Shown: positions 27,263 through 37,353, counted from the stretch's first letter. The stretch is DNA of 64,000 nt from Modicisalibacter sp033446685 (GCF_033446685.1 NZ_JAWQLY010000001.1:1-64000); one strand, 5' to 3'. Notes: generated by a model not told the origin, from the sequence alone. Made by a program: numbers and translations.

Positions 27263-28964
27263 GCAGGAAATCGATCAGGGAATCGGCGGCGATCATGGTG
27301 TTGTCGCTGTCGCGGCGGCCCTTGTACTCCAGTTCGCCATTGTCCAGACCGCGGTCGCCGATCACCACGCGGTGCGGAATGCCGATCAACTCCTGGTCGG
27401 CGAACTTGACGCCGGGGCGCGTATCGCGGTCGTCGAGCAGTACGTCGATGCCCTGGGCGCGGAGTTCGCCGTACAGGCGTTCGGCGGTTTCGCGCACGCG
27501 CTGCGACTTGTGCGCATTCATCGGCACCAGCATCACCTCGAACGGGGCGATGGCATTGGGCCAGATGATGCCATTGGCGTCGTGATTCTGCTCGATCGCC
27601 GCCGCGACCACCCGGGTAATGCCGATGCCATAGCAGCCCATCCACAACTTGGCGGCCTTGCCGCTATCGTCGAGCACCGTGGCGTTCATCGCCTGGGAGT
27701 ACTTCTGGCCCAACTGGAAGACGTGGCCCACCTCGATGCCGCGGGTGATCGAAAGCGAGCCCTGGCCGTCCGGCGAGGGGTCGCCCTCGACCACGTTGCG
27801 CAGATCGGCGACCTTGGGCAGGGCCACGTCGCGTTCCCAGTTGATGCCGAAATAGTGCTTGCCGTCGACGTTGGCGCCGGCACCGAAATCGCTCATCAAT
27901 GCCACGCTGCGATCGACGATGATCGGCATGTCGAGTTCGACGGGGCCCAGCGAGCCCGGGCCGGCACCCGCCGCGGCGCGGATCTCGGCCTCCGTGGCCA
28001 TGGTCAGCGGCGTCGCCACCTCGGCCAGATTCTCGGCCTTGATCTCGTTGAGTTCGTGATCGCCGCGCACCAGCAGGGCGATCAGCCCGCCCTGGGCGGC
28101 ACGCACCATCAGCGTCTTGACGGTCTTCTCGATCGGCAGGCCGTGTTGCTCGACCAGCGCGGCGATGGTTCGAGCGTCGGGTGTGTCGACCAGGCGCAGT
28201 TCCTCGCCGGGGGCGGCGCGCTCGGGCCTCTCGCCCAGTGGTGCCGGCAGGGCCTCGGCCTTCTCGATGTTGGCGGCGTAGTCGGACCCGGTGGAGAACA
28301 CGATGGCGTCCTCGCCAGAATCGGCAAGCACGTGGAACTCATGCGAGCCGGTACCGCCGATCGAGCCGTTGTCGGCGAGCACCGGACGGAAATCCAGCCC
28401 CAGGCGCTCGAATATACGTACATAGGCGTCGTACATCGTCTGATAGGAACGCTTGAGACCTTCTTCATCGGTGTCGAAGGAGTAGGCATCCTTCATGATG
28501 AACTCGCGCGAGCGCATCACGCCGAAGCGCGGGCGAATCTCGTCGCGGAACTTGGTCTGCACCTGATAGAAGTTGATCGGCAACTGCTTGTAGCTGGAGA
28601 TCTCCTTGCGCACCAGGTCGGTGATCACCTCCTCATGGGTCGGGCCGACGCAGTAGTCGCGCTCATGACGATCCTTGAGGCGCAACAGCTCCGGGCCATA
28701 CTGCTCCCAGCGCCCCGACTCCTGCCACAGCTCGGCCGGCTGTACGGCGGGCATCAGCACTTCCTGGGCGCCGGCGCGATCCATCTCCTCGCGGACGATG
28801 CGCTCGACCTTGCGCAGGGTGCGCAGGCCGGTCGGCAGCCAGGTGTAGAGCCCCGAGGTCAGGCGGCGAATCATGCCCGCGCGCAGCATCAGCTGGTGGC
28901 TGACGATCTCGGCGTCGGCGGGCACTTCCTTGAGGGTGGCGATCAACAGTTGGCTGGCGCGCAT
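27243..28964 (-). CDS. proS: proline--tRNA ligase
   Basis: ProRS charges tRNA-Pro. The 573 residues match the bacterial long form with an editing insertion. Class II motifs are present: SGLYTWLPTGLRTLRKVERIVREEMDRAGAQE (motif 1), the TKFRDEIRPRFGVMRSREFIMKDAYSF region (motif 2) and GCYGIGITRVVAAAIEQ (motif 3). The INS editing domain lies at about 220-400. The ATG at 28964 was chosen over one 24 codons upstream because RASQLLIATLKEVPADAE is the conserved N-terminus. Confidence 0.97.
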   Translation of the reverse strand: MRASQLLIATLKEVPADAEIVSHQLMLRAGMIRRLTSGLYTWLPTGLRTLRKVERIVREEMDRAGAQEVLMPAVQPAELWQESGRWEQYGPELLRLKDRHERDYCVGPTHEEVITDLVRKEISSYKQLPINFYQVQTKFRDEIRPRFGVMRSREFIMKDAYSFDTDEEGLKRSYQTMYDAYVRIFERLGLDFRPVLADNGSIGGTGSHEFHVLADSGEDAIVFSTGSDYAANIEKAEALPAPLGERPERAAPGEELRLVDTPDARTIAALVEQHGLPIEKTVKTLMVRAAQGGLIALLVRGDHELNEIKAENLAEVATPLTMATEAEIRAAAGAGPGSLGPVELDMPIIVDRSVALMSDFGAGANVDGKHYFGINWERDVALPKVADLRNVVEGDPSPDGQGSLSITRGIEVGHVFQLGQKYSQAMNATVLDDSGKAAKLWMGCYGIGITRVVAAAIEQNHDANGIIWPNAIAPFEVMLVPMNAHKSQRVRETAERLYGELRAQGIDVLLDDRDTRPGVKFADQELIGIPHRVVIGDRGLDNGELEYKGRRDSDNTMIAADSLIDFLRERLQG

Positions 28965-29075
28965 GGGTCCGGCGTTTCCTTCATGTAAGCATCGTGGACG
29001 GGACGGAAAAGAGTGCTCGGGGCATTGTACGGTCAAGCCGGGGACGCAGCAAAAGCGCGCTCGCCGGTCGCTGCC

Positions 29076-29972
29076 TCAGCGCAGCGAGACCTGAGTGACC
29101 GGCGTTGGCAACTGGGCTAGCTGGCGCTGCCAATCGGCATAGTTGTCGACCTGGCCGGTTTCACGCAGCGCGGCGATGGCAGCGAGATCGAGGCGCGCGA
29201 ATTGCCAGCCCGGCGTCGCATCGTTGGCCATGGTCAGCACGCCATCGGGCGGCAGGCCATGATCGCAGGGCGTGTAGACGGCAGCCCGGCCAATGTTGAT
29301 GTCCACCGCCGGCGACCACAGCGCTTCGCCGACGGTGGGCGAATGGACGACCGCCACCTGCTGCTCGATGGCGCGCGCCTGGGACGACCAGCGCACCCGG
29401 TGGTAGCCGGCTTCGGTATCGGTACAGCTGGGCACCAGCAGCAGCTCGGCGCCGGCCTCGACCAGCGCCCGCGCGAACAATGGAAACTCGCTGTCATAGC
29501 AGATCAGCACGCCGAGCCGTCCCGCGGGGGTATCGAACACCTTGAGCCCGTCGCCGCCTTCGATGCCCCAGGGGCCGCGCTCGAAACGGGTCATGATCTG
29601 CTTGTCCTGCCAGGCGGCATGGCCGGGGGCGAGCAGCCAGGCGCGGTTGACGAAGCGACCGTCCTCGATCTGCCACGGCATCGAGGGCGCCAGCAGCGTG
29701 ACCCGGTAGCGCTCGGCAAGCGCCTGCCAGGTGGCGATCGCCTCGTCGCGTAGCGGTTGCAGCGCGTGCAGTTGGGCATGCAGGTCGTCGCGGATCGACG
29801 CGGGCAGCAACGAGGCGAGCTCCATGCCGCCGTATTCGGGCAGCACCAGCAGCTGCGAGCCGTGGTTGACGGCGCTGCGCACCCAGCGTTCCGCCTTGCT
29901 GCGAAACGCCGCGAAATCGCTGAATTCGTCGATCGGGTACTGGGCGGTGGCTATTTCCACACAGCGGCTCAC
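29076..29972 (-). CDS. carbon-nitrogen hydrolase (nitrilase superfamily)
   Basis: The 298-residue enzyme shows the nitrilase triad: Glu46 in LVLPEYGG, Lys124 in WQDKQIMTRFE and Cys158 in VLICYDSEFP. It should hydrolyse an amide or nitrile in the cytoplasm; the substrate cannot be read from the sequence. The start is GTG without a strong ribosome site, and another in-frame GTG lies 12 bp downstream. It is next to the amide-ligase locus that begins at 30181 on the other strand, so a functional link is possible but unproven. Confidence 0.85.
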   Translation of the reverse strand: MSRCVEIATAQYPIDEFSDFAAFRSKAERWVRSAVNHGSQLLVLPEYGGMELASLLPASIRDDLHAQLHALQPLRDEAIATWQALAERYRVTLLAPSMPWQIEDGRFVNRAWLLAPGHAAWQDKQIMTRFERGPWGIEGGDGLKVFDTPAGRLGVLICYDSEFPLFARALVEAGAELLLVPSCTDTEAGYHRVRWSSQARAIEQQVAVVHSPTVGEALWSPAVDINIGRAAVYTPCDHGLPPDGVLTMANDATPGWQFARLDLAAIAALRETGQVDNYADWQRQLAQLPTPVTQVSLR

Positions 29973-30180
29973 GAGGCGTCGGTCTCGTCGCGATCAGCCC
30001 GCGCGGTCGGTTGTTGCGGTGACTGGGCGACGGGATCCGTCGAAATCCCGCGCATTGAAGCAACGCGATAGCACATGGGGTCTCCTGCTGGGTCGCCGGG
30101 TATTTTTAACAGCATAACGAAAGCGGCAGGTGCTCTAAACTGTCAGCGTCGTCAATCTCGACGCAGGGAGGCTCAAGATC

Positions 30181-31260
30181 ATGCGAACCTATCGGTGTGC
30201 CTGTGGTGCCCGGCTGTTCTTCGACAATACCCGTTGCCTGAATTGTCAGCGCGAAGTCGGCTGGTGCCCGGCCTGCGCGCAGATAGCGGCACTCGAGCCG
30301 CTCGCCGAGGGCGGCTTTCGGTGCACGCACGAGGGTTGTGGCGCCGAACTGCTCAAGTGCCTGAACTACGTCGAGCACGGGGTCTGCAATCGCATGGTGC
30401 CCATCGAAGACGGTGGCGAGGCGCAGTCGCTGTGCGACTGCTGTCGCTACAACGACGTCGTGCCCGATCTATCGGTGCCCGGTCACCGCGAACGCTGGGC
30501 CGCGCTGGAAGCGGCCAAGCGCCGGCTGTTCTATATCCTGAACCTGCTGGGGCTGCCGCACGGCACCGCCGACGAGGGGTTCGAGCCGCCGCTGTCGTTC
30601 TCGTTCATGGCCGATGCGCTTCCCGATGCCGGACTCTGGCGAAGTACCGCCGGGACCGCCAAGGTCTATACCGGCCACGCTACCGGGCACATCACCATCA
30701 ACGTCAAGGAGGCCGACGACGTCGAGCGCGAGCGGCTGCGTATCGACATGAACGAGTCGCATCGCACCCTGATCGGGCACTTCCGGCACGAAATCGGCCA
30801 CTATTACTGGGACCTGCTGATCAAGGGGCGCGACGAAGAGGGCAGCCGCCAAGTCTTCGGCGATCACGATTCACCGACCTATGGCGAGGCGCTGGAGCGT
30901 TACTATGAAGTCGGGCCGCCCGACGATTGGTCACAGCACTTCATTTCGGCCTACGCCACCATGCATCCATGGGAGGATTTCGCCGAAACCTTTGCCTTCT
31001 ACCTGGATCTGGTCTCGGTGCTCGATACCGCCCGTCACCTGGGACTGACCGGGGTCGACCATGACGACAGTCTGCCGGCCATGCTGGCGGCCTTCCATCA
31101 GGTCGGGCTGGCGCTCAACGAGCTCAACCGCGACATGGGACTGATCGACTTCATGCCCCACGTGATCTCGCCGGCGGTTCGCGACAAGCTCGAGTACGTG
31201 CATCGGCTGGTGCAGCGGGCGGATCGTCTGGCGACAGGCGCACGAGCCCCGGCAGGCTGA
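30181..31260 (+). CDS. zinc-ribbon zinc metallopeptidase-like protein (DUF2248-type)
   Basis: The 359-residue protein starts with a rubredoxin-like zinc ribbon (CACGARLFFDNTRCLNCQ, then CPAC). More cysteine pairs follow to about residue 95. The rest is a zincin-like domain with HEIGH at 203-207 (RHEIGHYYW), a classic metalloprotease zinc motif. Family members often sit with alpha-E, ATP-grasp and transglutaminase genes. A role in processing or removing amide-linked peptides made by that locus is an inference. GGAGGCTCAAGATC precedes the ATG. Confidence 0.82.
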   Translation: MRTYRCACGARLFFDNTRCLNCQREVGWCPACAQIAALEPLAEGGFRCTHEGCGAELLKCLNYVEHGVCNRMVPIEDGGEAQSLCDCCRYNDVVPDLSVPGHRERWAALEAAKRRLFYILNLLGLPHGTADEGFEPPLSFSFMADALPDAGLWRSTAGTAKVYTGHATGHITINVKEADDVERERLRIDMNESHRTLIGHFRHEIGHYYWDLLIKGRDEEGSRQVFGDHDSPTYGEALERYYEVGPPDDWSQHFISAYATMHPWEDFAETFAFYLDLVSVLDTARHLGLTGVDHDDSLPAMLAAFHQVGLALNELNRDMGLIDFMPHVISPAVRDKLEYVHRLVQRADRLATGARAPAG

Positions 31261-31303
31261 GCGACCCCGGGGCTCGCCGCGCGCGGGCCTGGCGCTGGGA
31301 GCG

Positions 31304-31320
31304 GGCAGCCAAGGGCTGCC
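31304..31320. terminator. hairpin in the convergent gap after the zincin gene
   Basis: GGCAGCC and GGCTGCC form a 7-bp stem with an AAG loop between two convergent genes. No T-run follows on either side, so a terminator role is weakly supported. Confidence 0.3.
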
Positions 31321-31327
31321 GCCTCGT

Positions 31328-32323
31328 TCAGTCCTCGTCGTCCGCCTCGCTAATCGCCTCGCCCTGCAACAGGCCGCGCGGCGTGTCTTCCAGGCGTGCG
31401 AAGTAGGTGGTGACGATCGCGTCGTGAAGGTTGTTGAAGCCGATCTGCAACTGATCGATGAAGGCGTGCAACTCATCGGTGGAGCGCGCCAGCGCCTGCA
31501 TGTCGGCCTCGAGCACATCGGCGCGCACCAGCGCTGCCGCCGCCAATGCCCGGTCGTGGCGCGGCAACGACTGCAACTCCCAGGACAGCGCCTCGAGGCT
31601 GCGCGCCACGGCCCGCGGGAAGTGCTGGTTCTGCAGCAGAAAGCGCAGCACGTCGGGGCCGCGCACGCGCAGGCGCACCTGCTGGCGATACATCTGATAG
31701 CCGGTCAGCGACTTGAGCACGCTCATCCACTGCAGATGCTCGAAAGGGCGCAGCTCTTCGGGGTCCTTGGGCAGCAGGTTGCCCGAGCGCACATCGAGGA
31801 TGCGGGTGGTCATGTCGGCGCGCTCGAGATGCCGGCCGAGCTCGATGAAGGTCTTCGCCGACAGGTGGCTCAGGGTGCCCTCGATCACCCCGGTGAGAGC
31901 CTGGCAGCCGCGAATCACGCGCTTGAGGAAGCCATCGCGGCGGCGCGGCGTCAGGCCGTTCTCGGCCTGGTCGCGCACTTCCAGGTAGAGTTCGTTGATC
32001 TGCTCCCAGATCTCGCGGGAGACGACATCGCGGGTGGTGCGCAGGTTCTCGCGGGCACCGGCCAGCGAGGAGAGGATCGACCCGGGGTTGTCGGGCTCGA
32101 CGCACAGGAAGTGGACGACGTTCTTCTCGCTGCGCCTGTCGTAGCGCTTGTCGAACAGCTCATCGCCACCGGTGATATCGATCAGCGTCGACCAACCCAG
32201 TGCCGTCTGATGGGGCAGATCGAGCAGCAGGTGGCTGTTGACGCTGACCAGCCGGGCGGTGTCTTCGGCGCGTTCGATGTAACGCGCCATCCAGTAGAGA
32301 TTCTCGGCCACTCTCGACAGCAT
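31328..32323 (-). CDS. alpha-E domain protein
   Basis: The 331-residue protein is an all-helical alpha-E domain, recognised by MLSRVAENLYWMARYIERAEDTARLV at the start and repeated Glu and Arg positions in later helices. The family has no assigned reaction; it always travels with circularly permuted ATP-grasp and transglutaminase-like proteins, and was proposed in comparative-genomic work to support peptide or amide ligation. It starts 5 bp after the upstream ATP-grasp stop, so the two are translated together. Confidence 0.9.
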   Translation of the reverse strand: MLSRVAENLYWMARYIERAEDTARLVSVNSHLLLDLPHQTALGWSTLIDITGGDELFDKRYDRRSEKNVVHFLCVEPDNPGSILSSLAGARENLRTTRDVVSREIWEQINELYLEVRDQAENGLTPRRRDGFLKRVIRGCQALTGVIEGTLSHLSAKTFIELGRHLERADMTTRILDVRSGNLLPKDPEELRPFEHLQWMSVLKSLTGYQMYRQQVRLRVRGPDVLRFLLQNQHFPRAVARSLEALSWELQSLPRHDRALAAAALVRADVLEADMQALARSTDELHAFIDQLQIGFNNLHDAIVTTYFARLEDTPRGLLQGEAISEADDED

Positions 32324-32328
32324 GACGC

Positions 32329-33783
32329 TCACTCCCCGTCGGTTTCGACGATCCAGGTATCCTTGCTTCCCCCGCCCTGCGAGGAGTTCACCACCAGCGA
32401 ATCCTTGACCAGCGCGACCCGCGTCAATCCACCGGTGGTGACCTGGATGTCGGTCCCCGAGAGGATGAACGGGCGCAGGTCGACGTGGCGGGCCTCGGTG
32501 CCGCCGTCGCACAGGGTCGGCGCGGTGGACAGGTCGAGCGTCGGCTGGGCCATGTAGTTGCGCGGGTCGGCCTTGATCCGTTCGGCGAACTCGGCGCGCT
32601 GGCTGGGCGTGGCGCGCGGGCCGATCAGCATGCCGTAGCCGCCCGATTCATTGGCCGGCTTGACCACCAGTTCGTCGAGATGCTCGAGCACGTACCGGCG
32701 ATCCTCGTCGAACATGCACAGGTAGCTGGGCACGTTGGGCAGGATCGGTTCCTGATCCAGGTAGTACTTGATGATCTTGGGCACGAAGGCATAGACGACC
32801 TTGTCGTCGGCGACGCCGGCGCCCGGGGCATTGGCCAGCGCCACCTTGCCCGAGCGCCAGGCGCGCATCAGCCCCGCCACGCCCAGCGTCGAATCGGGGT
32901 TGAAGACCTCGGGGTCGAGGAACAAATCGTCGATGCGTCGGTAGATCACGTCGACCCGGGTCAGCCCCTCGATGGTGCGCATGTAGACGATGTCATCGTC
33001 ATCGACCACCAGGTCGGAGCCCTGGACCAGCTCGACGCCCATCTGCTGGGCCAGATAGGCGTGCTCGTAATAGGCCGAGTTGTAGATGCCCGGCGTCAGC
33101 ACGACCACCTGGGGCTCGTCGTGTGGCCGCGGCGACAGGCTCGCCAGCATGTCGTAGAGCTGGGCGCAGTAGTCGTCGACCGGCAGGATGCGCCCGGTGG
33201 CGAAGACTTCGGGAAGCACGCGCTTGGTGACGTTACGATTCTCGAGCATGTACGAGACCCCGGAGGGCACGCGCAGATTGTCTTCCAGCACGTAGAGCGT
33301 GCCATCGCCGTCGCGCACCAGATCCGAACCGCAGATGTGCGCCCAGACGTGGTGGGGCGGGTCGATGCCGCGACACTGGGGGCGGAAGTTCACCGACTGG
33401 GCGAGGACCTCGGCGGGAACCACCTTGTCCTTGATGATGCGCTGGTCGTGATAGAGATCGTCGATGAACAGGTTGAGCGCCTCGACGCGCTGCTTGAGCC
33501 CGGCCTCGGTGCGTCGCCACTCGTCGGCGGGAATGATTCGCGGAACGATGTCGAATGGCCAGGCGCGGTCGATCATGCTGCCTTCGGAGTACACCGTGAA
33601 GGTGATGCCCATGGTCTGGATCGCGATCTCGGCGGCCGCCTTGCGCTCGGCAAGGTCCTGCGGACTGAAGCCGGCGAGTATGTCGCACAGCTCCCTGGCG
33701 GCTGGCCGGGGCCGTCCGGGGGCCGCCAGCAGCTCGTCGTAGAAATCCGTGCAACGATAGCTTTGCCAATCGATAAGACTCAT
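32329..33783 (-). CDS. circularly permuted type 2 ATP-grasp protein
   Basis: The 484-residue product matches the circularly permuted ATP-grasp (CP_ATPgrasp_2) family: YRCTDFYDELL at the N-terminus, DNLRVPSGVSYMLENR, ESGGYGMLIGP for nucleotide binding, and a C-terminal HVDLRPFILSG. ATP-grasp enzymes join a carboxylate to an amine through an acylphosphate; the substrates here are unknown. The ATG at 33783 has an AGGGTAGG site. It forms a two-gene unit with the alpha-E gene and is divergent from the DUF2126 gene. Confidence 0.9.
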   Translation of the reverse strand: MSLIDWQSYRCTDFYDELLAAPGRPRPAARELCDILAGFSPQDLAERKAAAEIAIQTMGITFTVYSEGSMIDRAWPFDIVPRIIPADEWRRTEAGLKQRVEALNLFIDDLYHDQRIIKDKVVPAEVLAQSVNFRPQCRGIDPPHHVWAHICGSDLVRDGDGTLYVLEDNLRVPSGVSYMLENRNVTKRVLPEVFATGRILPVDDYCAQLYDMLASLSPRPHDEPQVVVLTPGIYNSAYYEHAYLAQQMGVELVQGSDLVVDDDDIVYMRTIEGLTRVDVIYRRIDDLFLDPEVFNPDSTLGVAGLMRAWRSGKVALANAPGAGVADDKVVYAFVPKIIKYYLDQEPILPNVPSYLCMFDEDRRYVLEHLDELVVKPANESGGYGMLIGPRATPSQRAEFAERIKADPRNYMAQPTLDLSTAPTLCDGGTEARHVDLRPFILSGTDIQVTTGGLTRVALVKDSLVVNSSQGGGSKDTWIVETDGE

Positions 33784-34014
33784 GGGCCTACCCTGCCTGA
33801 ACGCCACCGGGAAGCTCAACGGTGGCTCGATCCATGGAACGCCTCGCAGGCTCGCGCTGCGAAGCGCTTTTTGCTCAGGCTATACCAGTTCCCCGGGGGA
33901 CGCCTCACGGTCAGCGTTGACATGCCGACTTGCAGGTTGTGCTCGACACGTCGCCGACCGATAGTAAGTGGCATTGGCCGTTCGGCCGGCACTCGCTCAT
34001 CCCTGGGGTTCGAT
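33784..34014. other. divergent control region of the ATP-grasp locus
   Basis: This 231-bp gap separates the leftward ATP-grasp/alpha-E pair from the rightward transglutaminase-amidoligase gene. TTGACA occurs at 33917-33922, but no good -10 box lies at the right distance. No clear operator or hairpin was seen. Confidence 0.4.
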
Positions 34015-37000
34015 ATGACGATTCGCGTCGCCTTGCAGCACCATACGAGCTATCGATTCGATCGCCCGGTGAATCTCTCCCCGCACCTGATCCGGTTGCG
34101 GCCGGCGCCGCATTGTCGGACCCCGATCGAGGCCTATTCGCTGAAGATCGACGGCGAACCGCACTTTCTCAACTGGCAGCAGGACCCGTTCGGCAACTTC
34201 GTCGCCCGCGTAGTGTTCCCCGAAAAGCTCACCCGGCTGGCGGTGGACGTCGAACTGATCGCACCGATGACGGTGATCAACCCGTTCGACTTCTTCATCG
34301 AGAGCTACGCCGAGAACTTTCCCTTCGACTACCCCGAGGCGCTTGCCAAGGAGCTGGCGCCGTATCTCGAAATCCGCGAGGACGGCCCGCTGTTGCGCGA
34401 CTGGCTGCGTGGATGGCAGCGAGAAGTGCCCCAAGAGCCGCTGGCGATGGTCGATTTCCTGGTCGCGATCAATCAGCACCTGCAGCGCGACATCGGCTAC
34501 CTGGTGCGCCTGGAGCCGGGCATCCAGCGCTGCGAGACGACGCTGGACAAGGCCAGCGGCTCGTGCCGCGACAGCGCCTGGCTGCTGGTGCAGATATTCC
34601 GTCATCTGGGCCTGGCGGCGCGTTTCGTTTCCGGCTACCTCGTCCAACTGACCGCCGACCTCAAGGCGCTCGACGGACCCTCGGGCACCGAGGTCGATTT
34701 CACCGACCTGCACGCCTGGACCGAGGTGTTCATCCCCGGCGCCGGCTGGGTGGGGCTCGATCCCACCTCGGGGCTGTTCGCCGGCGAGGGGCACATCCCG
34801 CTGGCGGCGACGCCCGAGCCTTCGAGCGCCGCGCCGATCAGCGGGCTGACCGACGAATGCGAGGTCGAGTTCGATTTTTCCATGCACGTCGAGCGTATCA
34901 ACGAGGACCCGCGCGTCACCAAGCCCTACAGCGAGGTCCAGTGGGCGGCGATCAGCGCGCTCGGCGAACGGGTCGACGCGCGTCTGGCGCAGGGTGATGT
35001 GCGCCTGACGCTGGGCGGCGAGCCGACCTTCGTGTCGATCGACGACATGGACGGTGCGGAGTGGAACACCGCGGCGCTGGGACCGACCAAGCGTGTGCTG
35101 GCCGGCGACCTGCTCAAGCGCCTGCGCGAATGCTTCGCCGAAGGCGGGTTGCTGCATACCCACCAGGGCAAGTGGTACCCCGGCGAGTCGTTGCCGCGCT
35201 GGGCGCTGGCCTGTTATTGGCGGCGCGACGGCGTGCCGTTGTGGCGCGACGTGACGCTGCTTGCCGACGACCGCCATCCCGGGCGCCATGGCATCGACGA
35301 GGCACGGCGCTTCGCCGAGACGCTGACCCGGCGCCTGGGCATCGCCACTCATCGCCTGATCCCCGGCTACGAAGACGCCTATTACTATCTGTGGCGCGAG
35401 CGCACGCTGCCGGTCAACGTCGATCCGCGCGACTACGAGCTCGACGATGACGAGGAGCGCCGCCGCCTCGGCCAATTGCTCGAACGCGGGCTGGGCGAGA
35501 TCACTGGCTTCGCGCTACCGCTGCGCCATGCCCTCGACAGGCCGCACGCCTGGGAAAGCGGCGAATGGCCGCTCAAGCGCGAGCATCTCTATCTGGTGCC
35601 CGGCGATTCGCCGATGGGGCTGCGCCTGCCGCTGTCGGCGCTGCCCTGGGAGGCACGGCCCGACCGGCCCCAGCCGCAATCGCTGTTCGAATTCCGCGAC
35701 AGCCTGGGCGACGTGCATAGCGAAGTGTTGCGCCGCTACAGCGACCTGCGCGCCCACGGCGCCGACGCGACTCATGGCCTGCATCATCAGGCGCCCGATC
35801 AGGACTGGCAGGAGCAGCCGCTGGCCGAGGGCGATCACGACGATCCGACGATCCACACCAGCCTGTGCGTCGAGCCGCGCGATGGCCGGCTGCACGTGTT
35901 CCTGCCGCCGCTGACCCGCCTCGAGCATTATCTCGATCTGGTCGCGAGCGTCGAGGACAGCGCCGCCGAGCTTGCCATGCCGGTGATCGTCGAAGGGTAC
36001 CCGCCACCCTCCGACCCGCGCCTGGCCAAGTTCCTGATCACCCCCGACCCCGGCGTGATCGAGGTCAACATCATGCCGGCCGAGGACTGGCCGTCGCTGG
36101 TCGTCAATACCGAAACGCTCTACGAACAGGCGCGCCTGACGCGGCTGGGTACCGAGAAGTTCATGCTCGACGGCCGCCATACCGGCACCGGCGGCGGCAA
36201 CCACGTCACCCTGGGCGGCGTCACGCCGGCGGACTCGCCGTTTCTGCGCCGTCCCGACCTGCTGGGCAGCCTGCTGACCTACTGGCAGCATCATCCCAGC
36301 CTGTCGTATCTGTTCTCGGGACTGTTCCTGGGACCCACCAGCCAGGCGCCGCGGGTCGACGAAGCGCGCCACGAGGCGCTCTACGAACTTGAGATCGCGC
36401 TTGCGCAGATTCCCGAGGGCGAGGTGGCGCAGCCGTGGCTGATCGACCGGCTGCTGCGCCATCTGCTCACCGATATCACCGGCAACACCCATCGCGCGGA
36501 ATTCTGCATCGACAAGCTCTACTCGCCGGACAGCGACACCGGGCGGCTGGGGTTGCTGGAGCTACGCGCCTTCGAGATGCCGCCGCACCCGCGCATGAGT
36601 CTGATGCAGATGCTGTTGATCCGCGCGTTGGTCGCGCGCTGCTGGGAGCGTCCGTATCGCGGCAAGCTGGTGCGCTGGGGCACCGCCTTGCACGACCGCT
36701 GGCTGTTGCCGCACTGCCTGTGGAACGATCTCGAGGATGTGCTCGACGACTTGCGCCGGCATGGCTTCGAGTTCGAGCTCGAATGGTTCGCGCCGTTTCT
36801 CGAGTTCCGCTTCCCGGCGCACGGGCGGGTCAGCTATCGCGACGTGCAGCTGGAATTGCGCCAGGCCATCGAACCCTGGCACGTGCTCGGCGAGGAGGGC
36901 GCCGGGGGCGGTACGGCGCGTTACGTCGACTCCTCGGTGGAGCGGGTCCAGGTCAAGGTCAACGGGCTGAGCGGCGATCGCTACGTCGTCACCTGCAACG

Positions 37001-37353
37001 GCCGGCGCGTACCGTTGACGCCGACCGGGCGGGTCGGCGAGGCGCTGGCCGGGGTGCGCTTTCGCGCCTGGCAGCCGCCGTCGGCGCTGCATCCGCGGAT
37101 CGGCGTGCACGCGCCGCTTACGTTCGACATCGTCGACACCTGGAACCAGCGTTCGGTGGGCGGTTGTACCTATCACGTCGCCCACCCGGCCGGGCGCAAC
37201 TACGAGACCTTTCCGGTCAACGCCAACGAGGCCGAGGCGCGGCGCCTGGCACGCTTCACGGCACACGGGCACAGCCAGGGCGAAGTTCGGGCGCCCGTGG
37301 AATCGGCGAGCCTGGAGTTGCCGATGACGCTCGACCTGCGACGTCCCGGCTAG
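34015..37353 (+). CDS. transglutaminase-like / DUF2126 putative amidoligase fusion
   Basis: This 1,112-residue protein has an N-terminal transglutaminase_N region (MTIRVALQHHTSYRFDRPVN), then a transglutaminase-like core with Cys184 in GSCRDSAWLL, His233 in DLHAWTEVFIP and Asp249 in GLDPTSG. A long C-terminal DUF2126 region, named a putative amidoligase family, fills about 320-1100 (TLGGEPTFVSIDDMDGAEWN, GRHTGTGGGNHVTLGG). It probably both makes and breaks amide bonds on a peptide or protein; the substrate is unknown. I set the start at 34015, since the open frame further upstream is antisense to the ATP-grasp gene. Confidence 0.9.
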   Translation: MTIRVALQHHTSYRFDRPVNLSPHLIRLRPAPHCRTPIEAYSLKIDGEPHFLNWQQDPFGNFVARVVFPEKLTRLAVDVELIAPMTVINPFDFFIESYAENFPFDYPEALAKELAPYLEIREDGPLLRDWLRGWQREVPQEPLAMVDFLVAINQHLQRDIGYLVRLEPGIQRCETTLDKASGSCRDSAWLLVQIFRHLGLAARFVSGYLVQLTADLKALDGPSGTEVDFTDLHAWTEVFIPGAGWVGLDPTSGLFAGEGHIPLAATPEPSSAAPISGLTDECEVEFDFSMHVERINEDPRVTKPYSEVQWAAISALGERVDARLAQGDVRLTLGGEPTFVSIDDMDGAEWNTAALGPTKRVLAGDLLKRLRECFAEGGLLHTHQGKWYPGESLPRWALACYWRRDGVPLWRDVTLLADDRHPGRHGIDEARRFAETLTRRLGIATHRLIPGYEDAYYYLWRERTLPVNVDPRDYELDDDEERRRLGQLLERGLGEITGFALPLRHALDRPHAWESGEWPLKREHLYLVPGDSPMGLRLPLSALPWEARPDRPQPQSLFEFRDSLGDVHSEVLRRYSDLRAHGADATHGLHHQAPDQDWQEQPLAEGDHDDPTIHTSLCVEPRDGRLHVFLPPLTRLEHYLDLVASVEDSAAELAMPVIVEGYPPPSDPRLAKFLITPDPGVIEVNIMPAEDWPSLVVNTETLYEQARLTRLGTEKFMLDGRHTGTGGGNHVTLGGVTPADSPFLRRPDLLGSLLTYWQHHPSLSYLFSGLFLGPTSQAPRVDEARHEALYELEIALAQIPEGEVAQPWLIDRLLRHLLTDITGNTHRAEFCIDKLYSPDSDTGRLGLLELRAFEMPPHPRMSLMQMLLIRALVARCWERPYRGKLVRWGTALHDRWLLPHCLWNDLEDVLDDLRRHGFEFELEWFAPFLEFRFPAHGRVSYRDVQLELRQAIEPWHVLGEEGAGGGTARYVDSSVERVQVKVNGLSGDRYVVTCNGRRVPLTPTGRVGEALAGVRFRAWQPPSALHPRIGVHAPLTFDIVDTWNQRSVGGCTYHVAHPAGRNYETFPVNANEAEARRLARFTAHGHSQGEVRAPVESASLELPMTLDLRRPG

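Noticed and set aside
27048..28988. 646-codon plus-strand open frame
   Set aside because: Antisense to proS; rich in His, Asp and Gly as expected for a mirror frame.
33917..33945. Promoter for the DUF2126 operon from TTGACA
   Set aside because: No acceptable -10 hexamer lies 16-18 bp downstream.
32485..34014. 510-codon N-terminal extension of the DUF2126 gene
   Set aside because: The extension is antisense to the ATP-grasp gene, and the family N-terminus begins at 34015.
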